A DNA stretch of 64,000 nucleotides from Anaeramoeba ignava (taxonomy: Eukaryota; Metamonada; Anaeramoebidae). The DNA is taken from NCBI GenBank assembly GCA_028826165.1, contig JAPDFW010000059.1, positions 571,001 through 635,000 on the forward strand. The letters run 5' to 3'. Below, piece after piece: positions 54,896 through 64,000 of this stretch. A program made the translations under genes and the position numbers. Under the pieces are notes generated by a model. It was not told the origin of the DNA. It ran no database searches and was given only the letters and a program-made list of their open reading frames with translations. How positions within the stretch are numbered: the stretch's first letter is position 1; each line of letters starts with the position of its first letter.

Positions 54896-56674
54896 ATGAA
54901 TGAAATTATATTTTTTGGAAGAAATGAATCTCCAAAACTTATCAAAAATGAACCAGAAGATATAATAAAACCAATTCAATTTAAATTTGAAAATGAAAAT
55001 GAAAATGAAAAAGAAAAACAAATTAAACAAATTTCTTCATCAGGTTATTCAACAATTTTCCTTTTTAAAAATGGAAAAGCAATAGAATATTTAAGTGAAA
55101 ATGATTCAAAACAAAATCCTTCAAAAATCCAAATTGAAAATATTCAAAAACTAACTGTTGGTTATGATAATGAAGCTATTTTAACAAAAGAAGGAAATGT
55201 ATTTGCCAAAGGAAACAATATTAATCCAAAAAATACAAAAGAATTTATCAATATTTCATCATTAATTGAAGATAAAAATGATAGAATAATTCAAGACATT
55301 GTTACTGGAGATGGTTCAATTTATTTATTAACTTCAAATGAAAATGTTTATGGAATTGGTTTAAATCAATTTGGTCAAATTGGTTTTGATTCTAAAACAC
55401 TTCCAAAAACAGAAAAACCAATTTTAATAATGAAAAATGTTTCTAAAATATTTTCAGGAATTGATTCAGCTCATATTTTTCTTTTAAATTCAAATCAAGA
55501 ATTATTTGGATGTGGTGATAATAGTTCTAGTCAACTTGGATTAGGAAAATCAAGAAAAAAAGAAAAAAAAATCAAGAAATTAACCAAAATACAAAATATT
55601 CCAAAAGGTAAAATAATTTATATTCAATGTGGAAGTATTCATTCAATAATGTTGATTGAAAATGAAAATCAAAATCAAAATCCAAAAAGAAAACTTTATT
55701 CATGTGGAAATTATCAATATAACGGACTTGGCAAAGATGAAAATGCTTATGAATTTTCTGAAATCAAATCATCTTTATTTGAAAATGATGATGATGATAT
55801 TCTTGATTTTTCTGTTGGATATACTCATACTTTGATTTTAACATCCAAACCAAAACTAATAGTATTTGGAGATAATTTTTATGGTCAATTAGGAACTGGA
55901 GATACAAAAAATCAATTAATTCCAATTCAAATTGAACTTCCTAAATTAAGATTTAATGAAAATATTTCTAATTATTATCTTTCTTGTGGTTTTGATAATT
56001 CATTTATTTATTATTCTCTTCCTTCTTTTTCCAATCTTGAAGAAGATTTGATAAAATTATTTGAAAGAAAAGAATTTTGTAATATTTCATTTAAAACCGA
56101 AAATGGAGAAATAATCAAAGCTCATAAATTAATATTGAAATATAGATTAAATCAAAATCAAAATGAAATTGAAAAACTTCAAAAAATTATTTCAAATAAA
56201 TCAATTAAAGAATCAAATCAAATATTTGAAATGATTTATTCAAATAGAATAATAAATCCAAAATTATATTCTGAAATTAAAGAAATTATAAATTCCAATG
56301 AAAAAATAGAAGAAACAATGAAAAGAATTTATTTAAATGAAAATGAAAATGAAAAAGATTTTATTATTGAAAGAAAAGAAAAACAATATAAATTTCCTAA
56401 ATTAATATTAATAATGAGAAGTGAATTATATCGAGGAATGTTTTTATCTGTTACAAATGATAAATCAAATAAAGTTACAGATTATAGTGAATTAAGTAAT
56501 AAATCATTTCAAATATTTGAATATTGGATTTATTCAAATCAAATTAAAGATGAAATTCAAATTACACAAGAAATAATTGAAGAATTAGAAATTGGAATTG
56601 ATTATTTTCAATTAAATCAAACAAATCCAAATTTATTTGATTTATTAATTAACAAATTTAATAATCAAAATTAA
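54896..56674 (+). CDS. RCC1-BTB protein, copy 4
   Basis: Single exon, 592 residues. Same architecture as copy 3: RCC1 propeller (1-370) then two BTB segments. It shares with copy 3 the KKEKKIKKLTKIQNIPKGKI and NRIINPKLYSEIKEI stretches, whereas copies 1 and 2 have NNSKINPKLY there. It shares the ESPKLIKNEPEDIIKPIQFK start with copy 3. Unlike copies 1-3 it is not followed by a hexamer array but by a T-rich spacer; this is the end of the duplicated block. Confidence 0.88.
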   Translation: MNEIIFFGRNESPKLIKNEPEDIIKPIQFKFENENENEKEKQIKQISSSGYSTIFLFKNGKAIEYLSENDSKQNPSKIQIENIQKLTVGYDNEAILTKEGNVFAKGNNINPKNTKEFINISSLIEDKNDRIIQDIVTGDGSIYLLTSNENVYGIGLNQFGQIGFDSKTLPKTEKPILIMKNVSKIFSGIDSAHIFLLNSNQELFGCGDNSSSQLGLGKSRKKEKKIKKLTKIQNIPKGKIIYIQCGSIHSIMLIENENQNQNPKRKLYSCGNYQYNGLGKDENAYEFSEIKSSLFENDDDDILDFSVGYTHTLILTSKPKLIVFGDNFYGQLGTGDTKNQLIPIQIELPKLRFNENISNYYLSCGFDNSFIYYSLPSFSNLEEDLIKLFERKEFCNISFKTENGEIIKAHKLILKYRLNQNQNEIEKLQKIISNKSIKESNQIFEMIYSNRIINPKLYSEIKEIINSNEKIEETMKRIYLNENENEKDFIIERKEKQYKFPKLILIMRSELYRGMFLSVTNDKSNKVTDYSELSNKSFQIFEYWIYSNQIKDEIQITQEIIEELEIGIDYFQLNQTNPNLFDLLINKFNNQN

Positions 56675-56863
56675 AATTTAAATTAAATTTCCTTTCCAAA
56701 AATTTTATTTCTTTTTAATTTACTTTTTAAATTTCTTTTTAATTTACTTTCCAAATTCTTTTTAAATTTACTTTCCAAAAATTTTATTTCTTTTACCGTT
56801 CTTTTTTTAATTAAGAAAAAGAAAAAATTTTTCTTTTTAATTTTAAATTTTTTTTAAATAAAA

Positions 56864-56894
<31 letters not shown>

Positions 56895-56988
56895 AAAAAA
56901 TTTTTTTTAAAAATAAAAATCATTTTTTTTGCACTTTTATTTATTTTAAAATTCTTATTTTGGTTTTTTCTTTTCTTTTTTAATTATT
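56675..56988. other. Spacer after RCC1-BTB block with PH-gene promoter element
   Basis: 314 bp. Four TTTACTTTCCAAA-type units at 56690-56800, poly-A at 56860-56895, then CATTTTTTTTGCAC at 56921-56934, 55-70 nt before the PH-protein ATG. No gene is seen. Confidence 0.5.
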
Positions 56989-59900
56989 ATGACTGAAGAA
57001 CAAATTATTGAGAAAGGAAATTTTTTGGTTCAAAATCGTAAATTTCATACAGCAACAACAAAATCTTCTAATTGGAAAGAATATTTTATTGAACTTCACG
57101 CAAATTGTTTGAAATATTACTTAGTTTCTGATAAGGTTATTATTTATTTTTTTTTTCAAATTTTTAATTAAAAATCAACATCAACAACATTTTGTCAACA
57201 AAATATTCAATTAAAAATTAAAATCAAATTTAAAATATAAAACTAATATTAAAATTAAAATTAAAATTAAAATTAAAATTAAAATTAAAATTAAAATTAA
57301 AATTAAAAATTAAAATTAAAATTAAAAATTAAAATTAAAATTAAAATTAAAAATTAAAATTAAAATTTAATATTAAAATTAAAAATTAAAATTAAAATTA
57401 AAATTAAAATTAAAATTAAAAATATAAAAATAAATGAAAATTAAAATTTAAAATTAAAATTAAAATTAAAATATTAAAATTAAAATTAAAATTAAAATTA
57501 AAATTAAAATCAGAATTAAAATTAAAATTAAAATTAAAAATTTAAATTAAAATTAAAATTAAAATTAAAATTAAAATTAAAATTAAAATTAAAATTAAAA
57601 TTAAAATTAAAATTAAAATTAAAATTAAAATTAAAATTAAAATTAAAATTAAAACTAATATTAAAATTAAAATTAAAATTAAAATTAAAATTAAAATTTA
57701 ATATTAAAATTAAAATTAAAATCAGAATGAAAATTAAAATTCATTTATAATATTAAAATTTGAAAAAAAAAAAAAGACTCATAAATTAAAAGGAACATTC
57801 GAGCTTGAAGATTGCTTTGTTATTCTTCCACAAATACCTCAGAAATATATTCTTAAAATATCAAGAAAAAATGTCAAACCAATTTTTCTTCAATTTTCAA
57901 CAACAGAAGAAATGGAAAAATGGCAAAAATTAATTGAACAAACAATTGCAAAACTTGTGAATTTCATTTTTTAAAACAAAACCTAAAATAAAATCATTTC
58001 AAATAATAATAATAATATTTATTAAAAAAAAACAATTTGATTTTAGAAACAAGAAAAATATTTAAATAGTTTAGAAAATAAAAACAAGAAAAAACAAAGT
58101 TTAAGATCTGGATGGCTAAGAAAAAAAGGGAAGAAAACTTTATTCAGACAAAAATGGCGACAAAGATTTTTTGATTTATCTCCTGATCATTCAAAAGGAA
58201 CATATGCTTTAAAATATTACAAAGATGAAGAAATGGTTCGAATATTTAATTTATTTTTTTAATTAAATTTAATTTTAATTTTAATTTTAATTTTAATTTA
58301 TTTTTTTTTAGGAAGGACATCCGTTAGGAATAATTTATTTATCAAATATTTCAAGTATTAAAGAAACTAAATTTACTAATGAACCTTTTGGATTTCAAAT
58401 CAATATTGAAAAAAGAGAATATCAATTAGCTGCTGGAAGTAAAGAAGAATTAACAAAATGGATTACTATTATTAATGAGAATCTTAATAAAAAAGTTGAA
58501 ATGAAAGAAGAACCTAAAAAGGATGTTCCTAAAAGCAAACCAAAAGAAACGAAAGATATAAAAGATATAAAAGATAATGAAGATATAAAAGAAACAAAAG
58601 ATAATCAAGAAAATCAAGAAAATCAAGAAAATCAAGAAAATCAAGAAACAAAAGATCTAAAAGATAATCAAGAAACAAAAGAAAATCAAGAAACAAAAGA
58701 TCTAAAAGATAATCAAGAAACAAAAGAAAATCAAGAAAATCAAGAGCCAAAAGATATAAAAGATAACCAAGAAACAAAAGATAATCAAGAAAATCAAGAA
58801 AATCAAGAAACAAAAGATATAAAAGATAATCAAGAAAATCAAGAAAATCAAGAAAATCAAGAAAATCAAGAAAATCAAGAAAATCAAGAAAATCAAGAAA
58901 ATCAAGAAAATCAAGAGCCAAAAGATCTAAAAGAAAATCAAGAAACAAAAGAAAATCAAGAAAATCAAGAAACAAAAGATCTAAAAGAAAACAAAAGATA
59001 TAAAAAATATAAAAGATAATCAAGAAAATCAAGAAAATCAAGAAACAAAAGAAAATCAAGAAACAAAAGATAATCAAGAAAATCAAGAAAATCAAGAAAA
59101 TCAAGAAAATCAAGAAAATCAAGAAAATCAAGAAAATCAAGAAACAAAAGAAAATCAAGAACCAAAAGATATAAAAGATCTAAAAGATAATCAAGAAAAT
59201 CAAGAAAATCAAGAAACAGAAGATAATCAAGAAAATCAAGAAAATCAAGAAAATCAAGAAAATCAAGAAAATCAAGAAAATCAAGAAAATCAAGAAACAA
59301 AAGATCTAAAAGAAAATCAAGAAAATCAAGAAAATCAAGAAAATCAAGAGCCAAAAGATATAAAAGAAAATCAAGAAAATCAAGAAAATCAAGAAAATCA
59401 AGAAACAAAAGATAATCAAGAAAATCAAGAAAATCAAGAAAATCAAGAAACTGAAGATATAAAAGAAAATCAAGAAACTGAAGATATAAAAGAAAATCAA
59501 GAAACTGAAGATAATCAAGAAAATCAAGATAATGAAGAAACAAAAGATAATCAAGAAAATCAAGAAACAGAAGATATAAAAGAAAATCAAGATAATGAAG
59601 ATAATGAAGATAATCAAGAAAATCAAGAAAATCAAGAAAATCAAGATAATGAAGATAATCAAGAAAATCAAGAAACAGAAGATATAAAAGAAACAGAAAT
59701 AAAAGAAACAGAAATAAAAGAAAATGATGAAAATCAAGAAACAGAAGATATCCCCGAAACAGAAATAAAAGAAACAGAAATAAAAGAAACAGAAATAAAA
59801 GAAACAGAAATAAAAGAAACAGAAATAAAAGAAACAGAAATAAAAGAAAATGATGATAAAGAAACAGAAATAAAAGAAAATGAAAATGATAAAGAAAATG

Positions 59901-60853
59901 AAAATGATAAAGAAAATGAAAATGATAAAGAAAATGAAACTGATAAAGAAAATGAAGATGATAAAGAAAATGAAAATGAAGATGATAAAGAAAATGATGA
60001 TAAAGAAAATGATAAAGAAAATGATAAAGAAAATGAAAATGATAAAGAAAATGAAAATGAAGATGATAAAGAAACAGAAATAAAAGAAAATGAAGATGAT
60101 AAAGAAAATGAAAATGATAAAGATAATAAAGAAAATGAAGATAATAAAGATAAAGATAATAAAGATAATGATAATAAAGATAATAAAGATAATGATAATA
60201 AAGATAATGATAATGAAGATAATAAAGATAAAGATAATAAAGATAATGATAATAAAGATAATGATATTCAATATATAAAAGATAATGATATTCAATATAT
60301 AAAAGATAATAAAGATATTAAAGAAAAAAAAATGATTCAGGAACAAAATGATGAAATAAAAAAAATTGAAGAGCAAAAAAAAAAAGAAAGACTTGCAAAA
60401 GTAAATCCACTTTTATCAGAAGAAATCAAAAATGCTTTCGCGGAAATGGGACATAAACCAAATGAAGATCTTAAAGAATATCATTCAGAATTACAAGAAT
60501 TTCTATCGAACGGATTTGATATTTTGAAAATTCGACCAAATGGAAAAACACATTTAAGAAAATTATGGATTACAAGCGATGGTTCTACAATTTGTTGGTC
60601 TGATTGTGAAAGAAAAGGAAAAGTTAAAACAATTCCTATTAATAAACTAGAGTTTATTCATGAAGGAATCAAAACAAAATTAATGAAAAAGGGAACAAGA
60701 GGTAAATTCCCTTCTGATCGTTGCTTTTCTCTCTATTCAAAAGCTCGTTCTGCTGATTTTATTGCCAAATCAAATCCTGAACAACAATTTTGGATCCATT
60801 GTCTTTCGGCTTTAAAATCAAATGACGAGAAGAAAATCAAATCTTTCAATTAA
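56989..60853 (+). CDS. Three-PH-domain protein with very long acidic linker
   Basis: Exons 56989-57135, 57777-57956, 58047-58235 and 58312-60853 (about 1018 residues). PH1 is split over exons 1-2 (WKEYFIELHANCLKYYLVSD, then THKLKGTFELEDCFVI and MEKWQKLIEQTI with the closing Trp). PH2 spans exons 3-4 (RSGWLRKKGKKTLFRQKWRQ to ELTKWITIINENL). Residues ~235-850 are a repeat of ENQENQ, ETKDIKDN, EIKETEIKE and DNKDNDNKD units. The end (LLSEEIKNAF to QFWIHCLSAL) contains a third PH-like domain, with KLWITSDGSTICWSD. The frame breaks once: one surplus A in the run 58988-58991 leads to a stop at about 59016. Restoring it opens the frame to 60853. PH domains imply phosphoinositide membrane binding. Confidence 0.8.
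57136..57776 (+). repeat. AAAATT hexamer array in PH-gene intron 1
   Basis: 641-bp GTTATT...AAAAG intron of AAAATT units between the two halves of PH1; the last 60 bp are A-rich. Confidence 0.8.
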
Positions 60854-61002
60854 ATCAATTTTCTTTTTTAATTTTCTTTTTTATTTTTTTTAATTGAAAA
60901 AGAGAGAAATTTGCAATGATTTTCTTTAAAAATTTAATTTTTAATTTTTAATTTTTAATTTTTAATTTTTAATTTTTAATTTTGAATTTGTTTTGTTATT
61001 AT
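60854..61002. other. Short convergent spacer
   Basis: 149 bp between the PH-protein stop and the RING-tailed gene stop, with AATTTTT pentamer/heptamer repeats at 60930-60990 on the side of the latter. Confidence 0.5.
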
Positions 61003-64000
61003 TTAAATATTCCATGATTGAATATTAATTGAAGGATTTTCAGATATAATTTGTCTTCGAATAGAATTAAAAACACAAACAGGACAAGCTGTTGAAATTA
61101 ATTTCTGAGAAAAACATTCTGATAGTAATTTTATAGTGTAAGTTAATGAAAAAGGTAAATTTGAAACTCTTTGATAAAATTCTTGAAGTAAAGTTGAATA
61201 AAAAGCAGATTTTGGATAAAAATGACCACAAGAAAAAATAACAATTTGTTTAATATTTTCTTTTTCATCATCTTCATTTTGATTTTGATTTTGATTTTGA
61301 TTTTGATCGATAAGATTTTGGATTTGATTTTGATTTTGATTTTGATTTTGATTTTGATTTTGAATTTGATTTTGATTTAAATTTTGTATAAGTTTTTCAG
61401 TAAAATCGTTTTTATCTTGTTTATCAGATGTTTCTGATTTTTTTTGGAGAATTTTTGTGATAGTTTTAACTGGAGTAACTGGTTCAAAATGTGACAAACA
61501 AGCCAATTTCAAATACAAAGAGTTTCTTTCAAGAAGAACACCAGCAACCGAAGTTGATTCGTTTGTATCGAGATTGGAGAAGAGATTTGACTTGATTTGC
61601 GCGAGTGTTCCATTTGTTTCTGGGTTTGTTTTCTGTTCCTTATTGAATTCCTTAAACATTTTCAGCATTTTTTGTCTTAAAACTTTGAGATAGAATTTTG
61701 ATGAGAATGGAAGCAATAGAGGCAACCGCTCTTTGGTTAAGACTTCGATTTGTGGAGAGCCGCAAAGAGCGCTGAAGTATTTTAATAATTGGGGATATTT
61801 TTCAAGGGCAGCCTCTTCAAATAAGTCAATGGGAAGCTCCATTTTCTTCCAAAATAAAAGAACTCTTGTTATTAGATTTGTGATCATTTGATGCCCTTTT
61901 TTGGAGGGTTTTTCCTCTTTCACTTTCTTTAGGGCGAGCTGGAGAATGTTGAAAACTTGAGAAAGGATGTCTTGATACAAAGATTCTGAGTTGTGGAAGT
62001 TTTGTTCCCATTGGATAAAAAGCATTTTCAGTGCAAGTGTGAATTTGGAAATTTTCAGGTAAATCAATGAAGCAAAATTGTAGTTATTTGTGTCAATGCA
62101 TCTTTGAATAATGATGGGTGTTCTGTAAACACCGAAGAAATCATCGAGAATTTTCTCCAAATGTTGTTGAATGGATTTGATTTTTTGGATTTTCTGCATT
62201 TTTTGGATGACATTTTGATTTGGATATTTTTTGGGGGATTCTTTTTGATTTTGATTTTGTTTTTGTTTTTGTTTTTGATTTTGTTTTTGTTTTTGATTTT
62301 CTTTTGATTTTGTTTTTCTTTTTGATTTTCTTTTTGATTTTCAAATTGATGATATTTATTCAAAAGTATAAGAAAACAAGTGATATAAATTTCCAAAGAT
62401 TCTATGATATTGAGTTGGGATTGAGGGTCATTGGGGTCAATCAAAGGTTTTGGCTTTATATTATCAGGAGATGATTTTGTGGGGGAAGATGGGGGGAATG
62501 ATGTGAATAATTGACGTATATCTTGGGAGGGTTGGAACTGTGTGATGCAATTATTGAGAGTTTTTTCTGTGGAAAATGGAAGTATGTCGATTAAGAGCAG
62601 GTAATATTTGGAGATCTCTTTGCGCTCGTTTGTGATGATGAGGTCGATCTGTTGTTCGATTGTCAGAAAGGAGAGGAGACTGCCGCGACGGAAGTTGAGG
62701 ATGACATTTCCATAACCGTTTGAAATGAGCATATCGATGTCACGAGTGTTGAGGAAAAAATTGCTGAATTCAATAAGTTGTTCAAGAGCAGACTCGACAA
62801 TTTGTCTTGAGATTGCGACCTTGAAAAACTCCTGCTTGAACCCGTACATAAGAAAGAGACCCAGTGCGCGATTTGCGTTATAAAAAGTGTTTGTGGAAAG
62901 AAAATGTTCGAGATCGTTAGTCGTTGTTGAAATTTGGTCCTGGTTAGGCGAAACACCCGACTTGAACTGCAACAATTGCTGGACATAACACATTAGAAGA
63001 ATATCCGACATGACTCTTGCGGAATCGGCATAGAGGTTCTCGGGGAATTGAAGCGCGGCTTTGAGATGCGAAATTGCGACGTCGATCCTATCCACCTTGG
63101 CAAATTGGGTTACGATCTTATTTGTCTTCACGTTGGAAAGACAGTAGAGCTCGTGAGCCTGAACAAAGTTTCCTGCCTCAAATTGCTTGTCGGCTGCTTG
63201 TTCATACAGGGAAAGAATATTGAGGCCGAATGTTTTGCCCAAGGTCTCCGCTTCTGTGTAGGATGACTCCTGTATCAGTTGGTTGAAGATCTGCTCGGGA
63301 TGATACTTGGGAACTAATTCATAAACAGACTCGTTTGTCCACACATAGCAAATTGCTGGTGGTTCGAGATTTTTGCGCAAAATTCCTCCGATTGTTTCAT
63401 TCTCACCAAGTTTGAATCTTTGAACAACAGTTTCGTCGATGCGTTTATATGCCATCCTGGGCATTGAGTTGGTCGAGGAAATCGACAGGAATTTCGAGAT
63501 CACATCGATTTGATTGAACGTTCTTTTAGCCTCGTCTCTTGAAGACGCAATAAAAAAATTATCAGTGGAAACAACATGCATTGAAACTGGTGTGACATCA
63601 TAAACAAAAAGTGGATACGTTGTTAAATCGGGTTCGTAGAGCTCGAGCTTGTGCAATGAGGGGTCGTAAACGCTGACAAACATACGGCTTTCCGAGTGCT
63701 GGACAGCCAGTCTTGAGCCTTGAGAAAATTTGGTCGCTTCCATTAATATAAAAGGTGATTTCCCACTGTGCGTAATTACTGAGTGATACTGATGCTGATC
63801 ATCAAACTCCTCCAACAGCAACCGGTGGATCTTCCCTTGATACGTCGTGATTAAAATGAAACTCTGATCTCTGCTTTTTATCAACGTGATATCTTTTATC
63901 GGATTTTTTGACTGGACAACAAAATCTTCCATTGTCACAAGATCAACAAAATATATGCATCCCTTTGTTGTTGCCACAACCGCATAGTCTCTCGGCTCTC
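61003..64000 (-). CDS. Beta-propeller/alpha-solenoid protein with C-terminal RING-like motif, N-terminus beyond right edge
   Basis: The frame is open off the right edge (EPRDYAVVATTKGCIYFVDL), so the true start is outside; a GTG at 63977 is internal. The first ~200 visible residues are beta-rich (propeller-like). The next ~500 are paired helices, with a TPR/CHCR look (YEQAADKQFEAGNFVQAHEL, then LYCLSNVKTNK). The C-terminus has IVIFSCGHFYPKSAFY and, 45 residues on, CPVC, resembling the RING-like end of HOPS/CORVET tethers (Vps8/18/41). I do not recognise the exact family. A K/N/Q linker near 62300 contains a one-base shortfall (CTTTTG at 62301 where the repeat has CTTTTTG). The first frame continues to 62064 and the second starts before 62199. 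Adding one A restores a single frame. GC is higher than in neighbours at 62.4-64 kb. Confidence 0.7.

Noticed and set aside
59306-60376. 356-residue Ile/Phe ORF on the minus strand
   Set aside because: It is the antisense of the PH protein's acidic linker; no unique sequence, leader or domain.

Overview
The window is AT-rich eukaryotic nuclear DNA from a free-living protist. It uses the standard genetic code, and genes are packed on both strands. They carry GT–AG introns ranging from under 100 bp to 2.6 kb. Many introns are made almost entirely of one short tandem repeat, and many proteins have long N/Q/E/K linkers written in the same hexamers. RCC1-BTB and LRR-BTB families, TTTTCATTTTT leaders and the repeat style fit an Anaeramoeba-like anaerobic amoeba. 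That taxon is an inference; only 'AT-rich amoeboid or flagellate protist' is secure. Exon joins below were worked out by hand from reading frame, splice sites and family homology.

Layout. 1-5076 (-) MED12 of the Mediator kinase module, cut by the left edge. 5391-8104 (-) CEP57-like coiled-coil protein with a Q/N-rich head. 8325-8844 (+) C1D. 9049-13318 (+) LisH/RasGEF, eight coding exons. 13663-14134 (-) tubulin cofactor A. 14309-14475 inverted repeats that may be a structured RNA. 14964-17094 (-) PA28-type proteasome activator. 17355-18307 (+) CNEP1R1/Spo7. 18549-18940 (-) small protein, possibly MED30-like. 19065-20465 a 12-bp repeat field. 20466-21824 (-) Oca-type pseudophosphatase. 21920-26253 (+) AP-1/2 beta-adaptin. 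26539-27438 (+) four-TM protein.

27400-36545 is a distinctive block. Two arrays of a ~160-bp satellite, sharing a TTCCACTTTTT box, lie either side of psuG. Each array borders a tRNA gene (Ala-CGC and intron-containing Ser-AGA). psuG itself contains a 2.6-kb intron of an 11-bp repeat.

36688-37780 (+) Ran. 38207-40314 (-) BRSK/AMPK-related kinase. 40738-43074 (-) cyclin. 43445-45856 (+) CLN3. 45969-48236 (+) LRR-BTB protein. 48512-56674 (+) four tandem RCC1-BTB copies, the first broken at its 5' end. 56989-60853 (+) three-PH-domain protein with a very long acidic linker. 61003-64000 (-) beta-propeller/alpha-solenoid protein with a RING-like tail, cut by the right edge.

Most genes are ordinary housekeeping functions (transcription, RNA processing, cytoskeleton, proteolysis, lipid control, trafficking, nuclear transport, cell cycle, lysosome); no operon-like grouping is evident. 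Main points for follow-up: the satellite block with tRNA borders; a T-rich TTTTCATTTTT element just upstream of almost every start codon; the RCC1-BTB duplications bounded by hexamer arrays; and three genes interrupted only by a single-base A-run indel inside low-complexity sequence.
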